Source: Xanthobacteraceae bacterium (GTDB lineage Bacteria > Pseudomonadota > Alphaproteobacteria > Rhizobiales > Xanthobacteraceae). From it: a stretch of 64,000 nt of DNA. The number at the start of each line of letters is the position of its first letter. The first letter of the stretch is position 1. The stretch is from the NCBI GenBank assembly GCA_019745775.1, contig JAIESR010000070.1, positions 1-64,000 on the forward strand, given 5' to 3'. The notes beneath the pieces were generated by a model, which was not told the origin of the DNA, searched no databases, and saw nothing but the letters and a program-made list of their open reading frames with translations. Below are positions 7,241 through 15,854 of this stretch, piece after piece. The translations under genes and the position numbers were made by a program.

Positions 7241-8485
7241 ATGCAATGGAATACAGGACCAACACACATGAGAAGGTGTTATCTCGCCATTACCCAGATG
7301 GAGCTCAATCTCCAATTCAGTGAAGATGGCCATCCTGTGAGGCACTATCCGAGAGCGTTGTTATTGGATCCCTCGCAGGGATGGTCGGTGCGGCATCTCA
7401 ATCTTTCCTATCCTGGGTCCATTAGTCGTGTCGACACGGCAGAGTTTGTCGTCAGTGCCGTGGGCGACCTGGATGGGGACGGTCGACCTGAACTTGTCTA
7501 CGCAGTCACCCTTGATCGCGCCGATTGCTGGATACTTGCATATCGGCACGATGGAAAGACTTTGCAGTGTGCGCCCGTTATCGAACGTCTTCCATCGGTG
7601 GAACTCGTCCGCAGTATCGCTCTCGGCGATCTCGACAAGGATGGAGCCGAGGAGATTGTGCTTGGTACGAGATCAAGTGGTACGATTCTGATCGTAGATC
7701 GCGGCCCGACCGGCTATTTCGCGACAACCATCGATGGTGATCAGTATGGGCAAGGTACCACCAACACCCGCGAAGTCACCGTTGTCGACATAGACTCAGA
7801 CGGAATGCTTGAGATTCTCGTTGCGACAGCGAAAGCCAGCGCGGAAAACTGGCACGCAACACCTGGTTCGATTTTTCTATATCGTCAGTCTGCTAACGGG
7901 TGGAGCCGAACCCTCATCGATGACCATGGCGGACGCACGCACACGCGGATGGTAGCGGTAGCGGACGTAAAAAACGACGGGGTGAAACGTATTGTATCGA
8001 GTGCGGTTGGCGTTGTTCGGCAAGGATCGGATCACATAGTTTTGGAGCCAGAGCTGCGTTTCTACACGTTGACGGGAGGGCGGGTAGTATGTGAGCCAAT
8101 CGCTACTCTAGAAAATATGATCAAGTCTCGCTCCTTTGCCGCAGGAGATATAGATGACAATGGCCGCACGGCGCTCATTGTAGGTACGCGCGCGACGGGT
8201 GCGGTTGGCCTCAATACGACTGCCTTATTCATCTACAGGTTTGATCCGCAGACACTAACTTGGCATCGCGAAACGATTGATACGAGCGGACCGCTCGGCT
8301 TTCACTGCGTGGCCGTCGGCGATATAGACGGTGACGGTCGACGTGAGGTCATAGCGTCGGATGACGGCCGTGGTGAGATTAAGGTCTACAAGAAAAACCC
8401 GAGCGGCTGGCAATCAACTATCGTATATGCGGCGAGAACACCCATCTTCTGTTCGGCAATTCATCTAATCGAATACGACTTATAG
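7241..8485 (+). CDS. FG-GAP/VCBS repeat beta-propeller protein
   Basis: 414 aa with at least six repeats carrying a calcium-loop-like core: VGDLDGDGRPELVY, LGDLDKDGAEEIVLG, VVDIDSDGMLEILVA, VADVKNDGVKRIVSS, AGDIDDNGRTALIVG and VGDIDGDGRREVIAS. Such repeats build a seven-bladed propeller that binds Ca2+ and usually protein or sugar ligands. No signal peptide is visible, which is unusual for the family. ATG 7241 lies directly against GGAGG; ATG 7245 is better spaced but its frame stops after 25 codons; ATG 7299 is another option. A missing or shifted N-terminus is therefore possible. Confidence 0.75.
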   Translation: MQWNTGPTHMRRCYLAITQMELNLQFSEDGHPVRHYPRALLLDPSQGWSVRHLNLSYPGSISRVDTAEFVVSAVGDLDGDGRPELVYAVTLDRADCWILAYRHDGKTLQCAPVIERLPSVELVRSIALGDLDKDGAEEIVLGTRSSGTILIVDRGPTGYFATTIDGDQYGQGTTNTREVTVVDIDSDGMLEILVATAKASAENWHATPGSIFLYRQSANGWSRTLIDDHGGRTHTRMVAVADVKNDGVKRIVSSAVGVVRQGSDHIVLEPELRFYTLTGGRVVCEPIATLENMIKSRSFAAGDIDDNGRTALIVGTRATGAVGLNTTALFIYRFDPQTLTWHRETIDTSGPLGFHCVAVGDIDGDGRREVIASDDGRGEIKVYKKNPSGWQSTIVYAARTPIFCSAIHLIEYDL

Positions 8486-8527
8486 TCCTTTCAAAACACT
8501 CGTTTCCGACAGGCCGTCACAGGCGCT

Positions 8528-9511
8528 TCATTCCATCAGCTCGTCGGCGCGTGCAAGCAATATTCGCGGCACAATAAGCCCTAGCGATTTGGCGGTCTTC
8601 AAATTGAGCACTAATTCAAACTTCTCTGATTGTCGTACCGGCAGCTCGGCTGGACTCGCCCCTTTTAGAACTTGGTCTACATAATATGCGGCCCGCCTAT
8701 ACTGCTCAATGCGGTCGATCCCATAGGACATAAGACCACCGTCAGCCGTATAGCGTCTGTTCTGATAGATAGCCGGTATGCGGTACTGCATCGCCAGAGC
8801 GATGATCAGTTCGCGATTTACCGCCATCACACTACTCGGTGGCACGACTAGCCCTAGACCTGTTTGCCCCGCGTAATTGCCAAGTGCTCGGCCGATTTCG
8901 GCCGCATTGTTGGTTCTAACGGGAACCACCGAAACGCCCATGCCAACAGCAATGCGCTGAATGGAAGGTAATTGGAGCAGGCTCGCGCGACTATCCGAAT
9001 GCAAGAAAACCACTCGTGTGATAGCTGGAGCGATCTCTCTAAGCAATTGCAACCATTTGGCGCCAATCTCAGCTTCGAAATCAGCTACGCCGGTCGCATT
9101 ACCACCAGGTTGCGCCATGCTCTTGACGAACCCGACCCGGACTGGATCTGCGCCTGTCACGAACACGACAGGGATCGAGCGCGTTTTCTTGAGTACAGTC
9201 GATACGGTCGTGGTACCGACGACGAAGATGAGATCTGGTTTCGAACCGACGATCTCGGCGGCAGACTTCTCTAACAGATCAACGCTCGCAGCAGTCCAAC
9301 GATATTCAAGTCGGATATTTTGTTCTTCAATCCATCCAAATTTTCGAAGCTCTTCGCGGAAGACCGACAGGCGAGACCGCTCGTCGACGTCGCTGTCAGC
9401 CACGTTGGTCACGACGAATATCCGACGAACGCGCTGCGCCTGCTCGGTTCGTGCTGCATGCGGCCAGGCCGCCGCTGCTGCGAGCATTACAATTAATTCC
9501 CGCCTTCGCAT
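8528..9511 (-). CDS. ABC transporter substrate-binding protein (ABC_sub_bind family)
   Basis: 327 aa from ATG 9511, which has GAGGA five bases upstream; the frame is open 19 codons further but without signal-peptide features. Residues 1-24 carry a Tat/Sec-like leader (MRRRELIVMLAAAAAWPHAART). The body shows the family pattern: FREELRKFGWIEEQNIRLEYRW, IPVVFVTGADPVRVGFV, QPGGNATG, LRHIAP-like REIAPAITRVV and ADGGLMSYGID, and it ends in AKSLGLIVP. These periplasmic lipobinding-fold proteins are very abundant in Bradyrhizobium relatives and are often orphaned. No permease or ATPase gene is nearby, and the ligand is unknown. Confidence 0.85.
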   Translation of the reverse strand: MRRRELIVMLAAAAAWPHAARTEQAQRVRRIFVVTNVADSDVDERSRLSVFREELRKFGWIEEQNIRLEYRWTAASVDLLEKSAAEIVGSKPDLIFVVGTTTVSTVLKKTRSIPVVFVTGADPVRVGFVKSMAQPGGNATGVADFEAEIGAKWLQLLREIAPAITRVVFLHSDSRASLLQLPSIQRIAVGMGVSVVPVRTNNAAEIGRALGNYAGQTGLGLVVPPSSVMAVNRELIIALAMQYRIPAIYQNRRYTADGGLMSYGIDRIEQYRRAAYYVDQVLKGASPAELPVRQSEKFELVLNLKTAKSLGLIVPRILLARADELME

Positions 9512-9844
9512 GCGTTCCTCGCTTATCGGTCTTGCCCGGGGCTTGGGCAGAATACCCTGGGAAGCCAAACAGCGGCAATCGTCGTTATTTTCCGAAGCGT
9601 CGGCGAAAGTGGTTTCGCAGCGTCCCGTTCGGCGGATATCCGAGTATTAGGCGAGACAGAGGTGATGTCGCATCCGTCTGAGCTTGGCGTATTATGTTCG
9701 AAGCCATGAAAATGTAAATCGTGCCTATGTCTTGATACTGCCTCCTCAAGCAGTGCGGAATGCTGGACACGAGCGGCAAACAGAAGTAACGAACAGTACT
9801 CTGGACGGACTAAAGTATTGGTACTCGCGTGCTAATCACCAAAT
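9512..9844. other. Intergenic stretch at the edge between accessory and core DNA
   Basis: About 330 bases between the ABC substrate-binding gene and the esterase gene. Base composition changes here from mixed to G+C rich. I see no coding frame with plausible residues, no tRNA, no obvious attachment-site repeat and no clear terminator. It must contain the promoter of the flanking esterase gene and probably that of the minus-strand gene. Confidence 0.5.
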
Positions 9845-10762
9845 GTGAGAATGCTTGCGATGACGACGGCAACTCTGGACGCCAAAGCACAAAACTATGA
9901 CGTGGAGGACGTCGAGTACCTCCGCCATGGCGACAAGCCGCTGCTTGCGCGCGTGCACACGCCGCGCGGGGAGGGGCCGTTTCCGGCGCTGGTCGAATGC
10001 CATGGCGGCGGCTGGTGCGCGCAGGACCGCTTCACCGAAAAGCTCCGCCATCAGGCCATGGCGTCGAACGGCATTGTGTCGATCTCGCTCGATTTCCGCT
10101 CCGGCACCGACGCGCCGTATCCGGCCTCGGTGCAGGACATCAACTACGCGGTGCGCTGGGCCAAGCTCAATGCGCGCGCACTCAAGACCAGGCCGGACCT
10201 CGTCGGGCTTTCGGGCCAGTCGAGCGGCGGACATCTCGCCATGCTGGTGGCGATGCGGCCGACCGAGCCGCGCTACACCGCGATTGCGCTGCCGGCGGGC
10301 TCGGCCGCGCACGACGCCCGCGTGCGCTGCGTGGTGATGTCGTGGCCGGTGATCAATCCGTTCAGCCGCTACCACCACGCCAAGCGGCTGGTGGCGGCAG
10401 GCAATCCGCCCGACTGGGCGAAGGCTGCTGTCGCGCGCCAGATCGACTATTGGCAGAGCGAGGCCAACATGGCCGAAGGCAGCCCGATGCTCATCCTCGA
10501 GCGCGGGGAGAACGTGGAGCTACCGCCCGCGGTCTGGTTCCAGGCTCACGGCGATGCGATGCACGACTACAAGGACCTGGGCTCCGACTTCCCCGGCAAC
10601 GAGCCACAGCGCTTCGTCGCGGCCTACCGCAAGGCCGGCGGCGACATTGCGCTGGAGTATTTCACCGGCGGCGCGCACCCCGGCAGTTCGCCCGACCTGT
10701 CGCAAACCGGCGATATGTTCGAGCGCATGGTCGCCTTCGTCGGCAAGCAGATAAAAACGTAG
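9845..10762 (+). CDS. Alpha/beta hydrolase, HSL-type esterase
   Basis: 305 aa or slightly fewer (in-frame ATGs at 9851 and 9860). The oxyanion-hole motif HGGGW is at about residue 54, and the nucleophile elbow GQSSGG is at about 123. A C-terminal His lies in FTGGAHPG at about 282. The order HGGG before GxSxG is typical of hormone-sensitive-lipase-type carboxylesterases. There is no signal peptide, so it is cytoplasmic. It probably hydrolyses short-chain esters; the substrate is unknown. It converges on the creatininase-family gene. Confidence 0.85.
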   Translation: MRMLAMTTATLDAKAQNYDVEDVEYLRHGDKPLLARVHTPRGEGPFPALVECHGGGWCAQDRFTEKLRHQAMASNGIVSISLDFRSGTDAPYPASVQDINYAVRWAKLNARALKTRPDLVGLSGQSSGGHLAMLVAMRPTEPRYTAIALPAGSAAHDARVRCVVMSWPVINPFSRYHHAKRLVAAGNPPDWAKAAVARQIDYWQSEANMAEGSPMLILERGENVELPPAVWFQAHGDAMHDYKDLGSDFPGNEPQRFVAAYRKAGGDIALEYFTGGAHPGSSPDLSQTGDMFERMVAFVGKQIKT

Positions 10763-10769
10763 CGACAAG

Positions 10770-10788
10770 GCGCTGACGCAGGCAGCGC
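10770..10788. terminator. Possible hairpin between convergent genes
   Basis: GCGCTG (10770-10775) pairs with CAGCGC (10783-10788) around a seven-base loop, between the stop codons of the esterase and creatininase-family genes. There is no T-run on either side, so it is a weak candidate. Confidence 0.25.
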
Positions 10789-10792
10789 ACGC

Positions 10793-11620
10793 CTACTGCG
10801 TCGCCATCCCCGCGCGGATCTGCTGAACCGCGGCGCGGATGCGCATCTCCAGCAATTCCTTGCCACGCTCCGCTGAAGCGCGCGCGGGATCGCCGACGAT
10901 GCCGGTCGCCTGCCAGCTGGGCTTGCGGCCGGCGAGGCGGCCAAGGTCGACGCCGCGCGGGTACACCGCCATGAGCTCCGATGTATCGATAAGGCTCGCG
11001 TGCTGACCGATCGCCGCGCGGGTTTCGCCCTGCTTCAGCAGCAGCGCGATCTGCGCCTCGTCGGCGTAGTAGGCATCGCCGTGGATGACGCGGATGCCTT
11101 TACCTCGCCACTCGGCGTTGAGCCGTGCGATCGTCGCCGCCTGCGGCGCCAGGCTGCCGCCGTGATCGGCGATGAACGCGATGCTGCGGAATCCGCCGGC
11201 CTTGAGGCTGCGTGCAATGCCTTCGACGATGCCGCCATAGACCGCCTCCGTCACGCCGATGGTGCCGGGAAATCGCATATGGCCGGTCGGCGGATCGTAG
11301 GCGCCTTCGGGGACATACGAGATCACCGGGGCCACGAGTGTCTTGCCGAGCTCGCCGGCGATACGTTCGGCCGCGTGCTTCACGATGTAATCGTGCTTGC
11401 CGAGGATCATGTGCGGACCATTCTGCTCGATGCCGCCGCTCGGCACGATCACCGTCGTGAAGCCTTGCTCGAGGGCGGAGCGCACCTCGACCCAGGTCAT
11501 GTCGGCGATCTGGATCGTGTTCGGCAGCGGCGCGGTGAGCGGGCGATTCATCACCAGGACGGTGATCGCCAGACCACCGGCCACAGCGCCGGCAAGCTTC
11601 AACAGCGAGAAAGGGCGCAT
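10793..11620 (-). CDS. Creatininase-family protein with membrane anchor or signal
   Basis: 275 aa. Residues 8-25 are hydrophobic (LKLAGAVAGGLAITVLVM), a signal peptide or anchor, so the enzyme probably acts outside the cytoplasm. The family core is clear: GGIEQNGPHMILGKHDYI at 62-79, FIADHGG and GQHASLIDTSEL. Creatininase-family metallohydrolases use Glu, His, Asp and His ligands from EQHGPH, the downstream Asp and GHGGN. Here the first His of EQHGPH is Asn (residue 67), as I recall for a related subgroup. Real substrates of this subgroup are not known to me. The gene faces the esterase. Confidence 0.75.
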   Translation of the reverse strand: MRPFSLLKLAGAVAGGLAITVLVMNRPLTAPLPNTIQIADMTWVEVRSALEQGFTTVIVPSGGIEQNGPHMILGKHDYIVKHAAERIAGELGKTLVAPVISYVPEGAYDPPTGHMRFPGTIGVTEAVYGGIVEGIARSLKAGGFRSIAFIADHGGSLAPQAATIARLNAEWRGKGIRVIHGDAYYADEAQIALLLKQGETRAAIGQHASLIDTSELMAVYPRGVDLGRLAGRKPSWQATGIVGDPARASAERGKELLEMRIRAAVQQIRAGMATQ

Positions 11621-11789
11621 GGCTTGAGGCTCGTTGGGCCGCGGCCATTTGAAGGAAGAATGCGCGCGGCGAATACGCGGATGATGGGCCTGCCGGCCTT
11701 AAGGGAGTGTCAATGCCGGGGGTGCGCGGGTAGGATAGGCGTCTCTACTGAATGAGGGGGCGGACACCCGCCACCACGGGTTCCGCACC

Positions 11790-12200
11790 ATGGCGCGCCG
11801 CAATTCGTCGATCGGCTTTATGGGCATCTTTGGCCGCTCCAGCGATCTGCGCCAGCTCGATCACGCCCTGCGCGCGCTCGACCTGCATCCGAAGGTCGTG
11901 CCGGAAGCCGTGAAGCTCACCACCTGCGCGCTGCTCAAGGATCAGGCCAACAGCAACGATCCGCCGGCGGAGGCCTACCGCCCGGCCGCCGAGATCATCG
12001 CTTATTGCATGATCGGGGAGGGTCCCTTCGCTAGCGCCAACGGCGAGCAACTCGCGCTTGCGGTCGAACGGCGGATCGAGGCGGCACTGGTCGCCGGCGA
12101 CAGCTTCGACGCGCAACTGGTGCTGCTCACGCTGCACGCGCGGGTGATCCAGCCGAGCCTCGTCGAGCGGTTCGGGCTCGAGAGCGAAAAGCACGCGTAA
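11790..12200 (+). CDS. Conserved hypothetical protein
   Basis: 136 aa, or 126 if ATG 11820 is used. It is a soluble, mostly helical protein (QLDHALRALD, PEAVKLTTCALLKDQAN, AAEIIAYCMIGEGPF, QLALAVERRIEAALVAGDSFDAQLVLLTLHARVI) with high-G+C codon use like the core genes. I recognise it only as the kind of small helical protein seen in many Hyphomicrobiales. No motif suggests a function. Confidence 0.7.
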   Translation: MARRNSSIGFMGIFGRSSDLRQLDHALRALDLHPKVVPEAVKLTTCALLKDQANSNDPPAEAYRPAAEIIAYCMIGEGPFASANGEQLALAVERRIEAALVAGDSFDAQLVLLTLHARVIQPSLVERFGLESEKHA

Positions 12201-12274
12201 GCGATCGCCGGCGGGCCATGTGCCGCGCCGGCGCCGATCACACGGAGTACCCTGTAAAGCGACCTATGCCGGCG

Positions 12275-12544
12275 TCAGGTCTTCTTCTTGGCGGGGGCTT
12301 TGGGCTTCGCACGGCAATAGGCGCGGCGCTTTTCCTTGCCGCTCTTCTTGTCCATCACGGCGGCGACCCAGGTGCAGTCCTGGCGCGCTTCGCATCCCGC
12401 CTCGGCCTTGAGCGTATTGCAGGCGGCCGGCTTTGGGGCCGCTTCCTTCTTCTTCTCGGCGGCCGACACGCCGCCATATGCAAACGCGCTCAGCAGCAGC
12501 GCGGCGGCGGACAGTTGCAGCACCTTCATCGAACCAAGCGTCAT
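12275..12544 (-). CDS. Small secreted Cys-containing, Lys-rich protein
   Basis: 89 aa. The signal peptide is about residues 1-29 (MKVLQLSAAALLLSAFAYGGVSAA from the second Met). The mature part is about 60 residues with four Cys (ACNTL, GCEAR, DCTW, YCRAK), likely two disulfides, and Lys/Ala/Pro-rich ends (EKKKEAAPKPA, KPKAPAKKK). GGGGAGG lies upstream of ATG 12544. No family is recognised; small exported proteins of this type are common in the order. Confidence 0.65.
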   Translation of the reverse strand: MTLGSMKVLQLSAAALLLSAFAYGGVSAAEKKKEAAPKPAACNTLKAEAGCEARQDCTWVAAVMDKKSGKEKRRAYCRAKPKAPAKKKT

Positions 12545-12828
12545 GACCCATACCTCCCCGTTGCGGCCTTCTGAGCCGCCACATCCGGCGTCGTTGCGAT
12601 CGGCCCGACAATCCTGCGCCCAAGTTCCATTGGCTTACAAGGCCAAAGGCGCGGCATTGCACAGCTTGATCGTTCAACGGTCCGATGTTTACGGGCATAA
12701 ACGGGCCCGTACGCGTCCCTTCGCAACCAAACGTTTACCAACCGTCCTCGCAACAACGTGGCGGCCCCATTCCAGCCGCGTTCGGCAGGCGATATAGATC
12801 GTCGCGGGGACGTGGGGTTTCGGGGTCG

Positions 12829-13716
12829 ATGGGGGATCAATCCGGAAGGATTGGGCTGGGGTGGTTTGCGCGCATTGGCGCGCCGGCAGCCGTTGCACTG
12901 CTCGTCGCGAATTGCGCCTCCAACGCCCCGGGCGCCCGCGTCAAGAACACCAACTACAGCCCCAAGATGGTTGCCGATGGCGAGCCCGTCCCGCGCGGTG
13001 GCGGCACCTTCAAGCTCGGCCAGCCCTACACCATCAACGGCCGCACCTATTATCCCACGGACGACCCGAAATACCGGGCCGAGGGCATCGCCTCCTGGTA
13101 CGGCGCCGATTTCCACGGCCGCAAGACTGCCAATGGCGAAGTCTACGACATGCACGGCATCTCGGCGGCGCATCCGACCATGCCGATGCCGAGCTATGCG
13201 CGCGTGACCAATCTCGAGAACGGCCGCTCGATCATCGTGCGGGTCAACGACCGCGGGCCCTATGCCCATGGCCGCATCATCGACCTCTCGACCGGCACGG
13301 CGAAAGCGCTCGGCACCCACGGGGCCGGGCTGGCGCGGGTCCGCGTCGAGTATGTCGGCCGCGCCGGGCTGGCTGGCAGTGACGATACCGCCCTGATGGC
13401 GACCTTGCGGCATGGTACGCCGGCGCCCGCGCCCGGCAGCGTCCGCCTGGCGACGGCGCAGGCGTCAGTCCTGAGCAACGGGGACCCGAACGTGATGCCG
13501 CTGCCCCCTGAGCGGCCGTTCTTCCTGGGCGATGCGACGTACCGGCCCGCCCGGACGGCAGCACCGGCGGCGGCGCCACCGCCGTCCCCGCCTGCCCAGC
13601 CCAAACGCGCCCGGTCGCCGGTCTCGGTCACGCCCGAATATGCCGTTTCTGAGCCAGCGCCGCCGCCGGAGCGGGCGCCCTCGCTCGGCCTGATGAGCGG
13701 CCGCGGGCTGTATTAG
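12829..13716 (+). CDS. rlpA: RlpA-like septal ring lytic transglycosylase (lipoprotein)
   Basis: 295 aa from ATG 12829. This start places a lipobox LVANC at about residues 21-25 behind a hydrophobic leader; the longer frame from 12685 adds residues with no signal character. The double-psi beta-barrel domain follows: GIASWYGADFHGRKTANGE, then SYARVTNLENGRSIIVRVNDRGPY and GRIIDLS, with the acidic residue in VNDRGP expected for glycan-cleaving RlpA. The C-terminal 100 residues are Pro/Ala-rich with no SPOR domain. It acts on denuded peptidoglycan strands at the septum. It is followed on the same strand by the D,D-carboxypeptidase. Confidence 0.85.
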   Translation: MGDQSGRIGLGWFARIGAPAAVALLVANCASNAPGARVKNTNYSPKMVADGEPVPRGGGTFKLGQPYTINGRTYYPTDDPKYRAEGIASWYGADFHGRKTANGEVYDMHGISAAHPTMPMPSYARVTNLENGRSIIVRVNDRGPYAHGRIIDLSTGTAKALGTHGAGLARVRVEYVGRAGLAGSDDTALMATLRHGTPAPAPGSVRLATAQASVLSNGDPNVMPLPPERPFFLGDATYRPARTAAPAAAPPPSPPAQPKRARSPVSVTPEYAVSEPAPPPERAPSLGLMSGRGLY

Positions 13717-13833
13717 GCCGGCCCTGCCGGTTCATGTGGATGATGCGGCACCACCGACATTGATTTCGGTGAATCGGGCCGGTAAGCACGCGCCACGCCG
13801 AATTGCCGTAATCGAACGCCATCCATTCGCGCC

Positions 13834-15066
13834 ATGACGAGCCGCCGAGCACGACGCACTCCGGAACTGCGGGCGCTGGGGGTCAGGGCGCTCAAGGCCT
13901 GTAGCATCGCCGGCCTCATTGCCTGCCTTACCGCCGCGAGCTTCGCCGCGCCCGCGCCGAAACGTGAGGGCGATTTCAACACGGCGGCGCCGACCGCGAT
14001 TCTGATCGATGCCGAGAGCGGCACGGTCCTGTTCGAGCGCAATGCCGACGAGCTGGTCCCGCCGGCGAGTCTGTCCAAGCTGATGACGCAGGAGGTCGTG
14101 TTCAACGAGCTCGCGCAGGGACGGTTGAAGCTCGACGATGAGTTCCTGGTCAGCACCAATGCCTGGCGCACCGGCGGCGCACCGTCGCGCACCTCGAGCA
14201 TGTTCGCACCGATCAACAGCCGGGTGCGGGTCGAGGATCTGCTGCGCGGTGCAATCGTGCAGTCAGGCAACGATGCCTGCATCGCGCTCGCCGAAGGCAT
14301 CGCACGCAGCGAGGACAAATTCGCGGCGCTGATGACCAGGCGCGCCCGCGAGATCGGCCTGACCAAATCGACATTCGGCAATTCGACCGGGCTGCCCGAT
14401 GACCGCCAGCGCATGACGGCGCGCGAGCTGGCGCGGCTGGCACGGCACATCATCCGCACTTACCCGGAATACTATAAGATCTACGGCGAACGTGAATTCA
14501 CCTTCAACAAGATCCGCCAGTTCAACCGCAACCCGCTGCTGCCGCTGAATATTGGCGTCGATGGATTGAAGACCGGTTTTGTCCGGGAGGCGGGCTACGG
14601 ACTGGTGGCCTCGGCGGTGCAGAACGAGCTGCGCCTGATCGTCGTGGTCAACGGCCTCAAGAGCGAGAAGGAGCGATCCGACGAGGCGCGCCGCCTGCTC
14701 GAATGGGGGTTCAACAATTTCCAGACAAATCCGCTGTTCGCCGACGGGCAGGTCATCGCTCATGCCAAGGTCTATGGCAGCGGCTCGGTTCCGCTGGTCG
14801 CAGGGCGCGAGGTGAAGCTGATGTCGCAGCGCGGCGTGCGCGAGCGCATCGTCGCCCGCGTCGTCTACACCGGCCCGGTCCGGCCGCCGGTCCAGAAAGG
14901 CCAGCGGATCGGAGCACTCAAGGTATGGCGCGGGGATTCCGTGGTACTCGAGGTGCCGCTGCAGGCCGCGGAACCCTTGGAGCAGGGTGGCCTGCCGCGC
15001 CGCGCACTCGACGCGGTGGTTGAGCTTTTCTACGGGCTGTTCCGGGCCGGCATCCAGCGGCTATAA
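13834..15066 (+). CDS. dacC: D-alanyl-D-alanine carboxypeptidase (PBP5/6 type)
   Basis: 410 aa with an N-terminal export signal (residues about 15-40, ending FAAPAPK). All three active-site motifs of S11 peptidases are present: SLSK (nucleophile Ser, PPASLSKLMT), SGN (QSGNDACIA) and KTG (DGLKTGFVREAG). A C-terminal beta domain and a terminal amphipathic segment (ALDAVVELFYGLFRAGIQRL) would tether it to the inner membrane. It removes the terminal D-Ala of peptidoglycan stem peptides. It sits just before tmk, an arrangement common in Alphaproteobacteria. The precise paralog name is uncertain. Confidence 0.9.
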   Translation: MTSRRARRTPELRALGVRALKACSIAGLIACLTAASFAAPAPKREGDFNTAAPTAILIDAESGTVLFERNADELVPPASLSKLMTQEVVFNELAQGRLKLDDEFLVSTNAWRTGGAPSRTSSMFAPINSRVRVEDLLRGAIVQSGNDACIALAEGIARSEDKFAALMTRRAREIGLTKSTFGNSTGLPDDRQRMTARELARLARHIIRTYPEYYKIYGEREFTFNKIRQFNRNPLLPLNIGVDGLKTGFVREAGYGLVASAVQNELRLIVVVNGLKSEKERSDEARRLLEWGFNNFQTNPLFADGQVIAHAKVYGSGSVPLVAGREVKLMSQRGVRERIVARVVYTGPVRPPVQKGQRIGALKVWRGDSVVLEVPLQAAEPLEQGGLPRRALDAVVELFYGLFRAGIQRL

Positions 15067-15185
15067 TCCACCGCTGCCGACTCTTTCGGCCATCGGAGAC
15101 ATGATCGGGGTGCTTAAGCGAGCCGCTTGGGCGGGCTTGAATTCCGGCCGAGCCACAACATCTGGATTCGCATCAGACAGACGAA

Positions 15186-15854
15186 ATGCGCGGACGATTC
15201 ATCACGTTTGAGGGCGGCGAGGGGACGGGCAAGTCCAGCCACGCGGCCCTGCTTGCGCAAAAGCTGCGTGGCCTAGGCATCGGTGTGGTGCTGACGCGCG
15301 AGCCCGGCGGCTCGCCTGGCGCCGAGATCATCCGCCATGTGCTGCTCTCGGGTGCCGCCAAGCCGCTCGGCGCCGCCACCGAGGCGATTCTGTTCGCCGC
15401 CGCGCGCGACGATCACATCCGCAATACCATCATGCCTGCGCTCACCCGCGGCCGCTGGGTGATCTGCGACCGCTTCACGGACTCGACGCGCGTCTATCAG
15501 GGCGAGCTGGGCGGGGTAGACGACAAACTGTTGCGCGCGCTCGAGCGTGTCACCGTCGGCGAGCTGAAGCCCGACCTCACCTTCGTGCTCGACGCTCCGG
15601 TCGACGTCACGCTGGCGCGCGCCGCGAAGCGCAGGGGCGACGCCGCCGGTGATCGCTTCGAAAGCGAATCGAAGCAGTACCACGAGAAGCTGCGCGACGC
15701 TTTCCGTACATTGCCTCTGATCGAGCCGAACCGCTGCGTGCTGGTCGACGTCAGCGCGGGGCCTCTCGAAGTCGCCGAACGCATCTGGAACGTCGTCACC
15801 AAACGGCTCGATCCCGCGACCGCGCCGGTGGCGCTCGAGGGCATGGCCTCGTGA
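15186..15854 (+). CDS. tmk: Thymidylate kinase
   Basis: 222 aa, full length for the family. The P-loop FEGGEGTGKSS is at residues 7-17, REPGG at about 38-42 and DRFTDST at about 95. The LID region is RAAKRRGDAAGDRFE. It phosphorylates dTMP to dTDP. Its stop codon overlaps the next start as TGATG, the first link of a tightly packed series with holB, metG, tatD and an MBL-fold gene. Confidence 0.96.
   Translation: MRGRFITFEGGEGTGKSSHAALLAQKLRGLGIGVVLTREPGGSPGAEIIRHVLLSGAAKPLGAATEAILFAAARDDHIRNTIMPALTRGRWVICDRFTDSTRVYQGELGGVDDKLLRALERVTVGELKPDLTFVLDAPVDVTLARAAKRRGDAAGDRFESESKQYHEKLRDAFRTLPLIEPNRCVLVDVSAGPLEVAERIWNVVTKRLDPATAPVALEGMAS

Noticed and set aside
9585-9779. 64-codon minus-strand frame before the esterase gene
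   Set aside because: No ribosome-binding site, no homology that I can see, and atypical residues; treated as intergenic.
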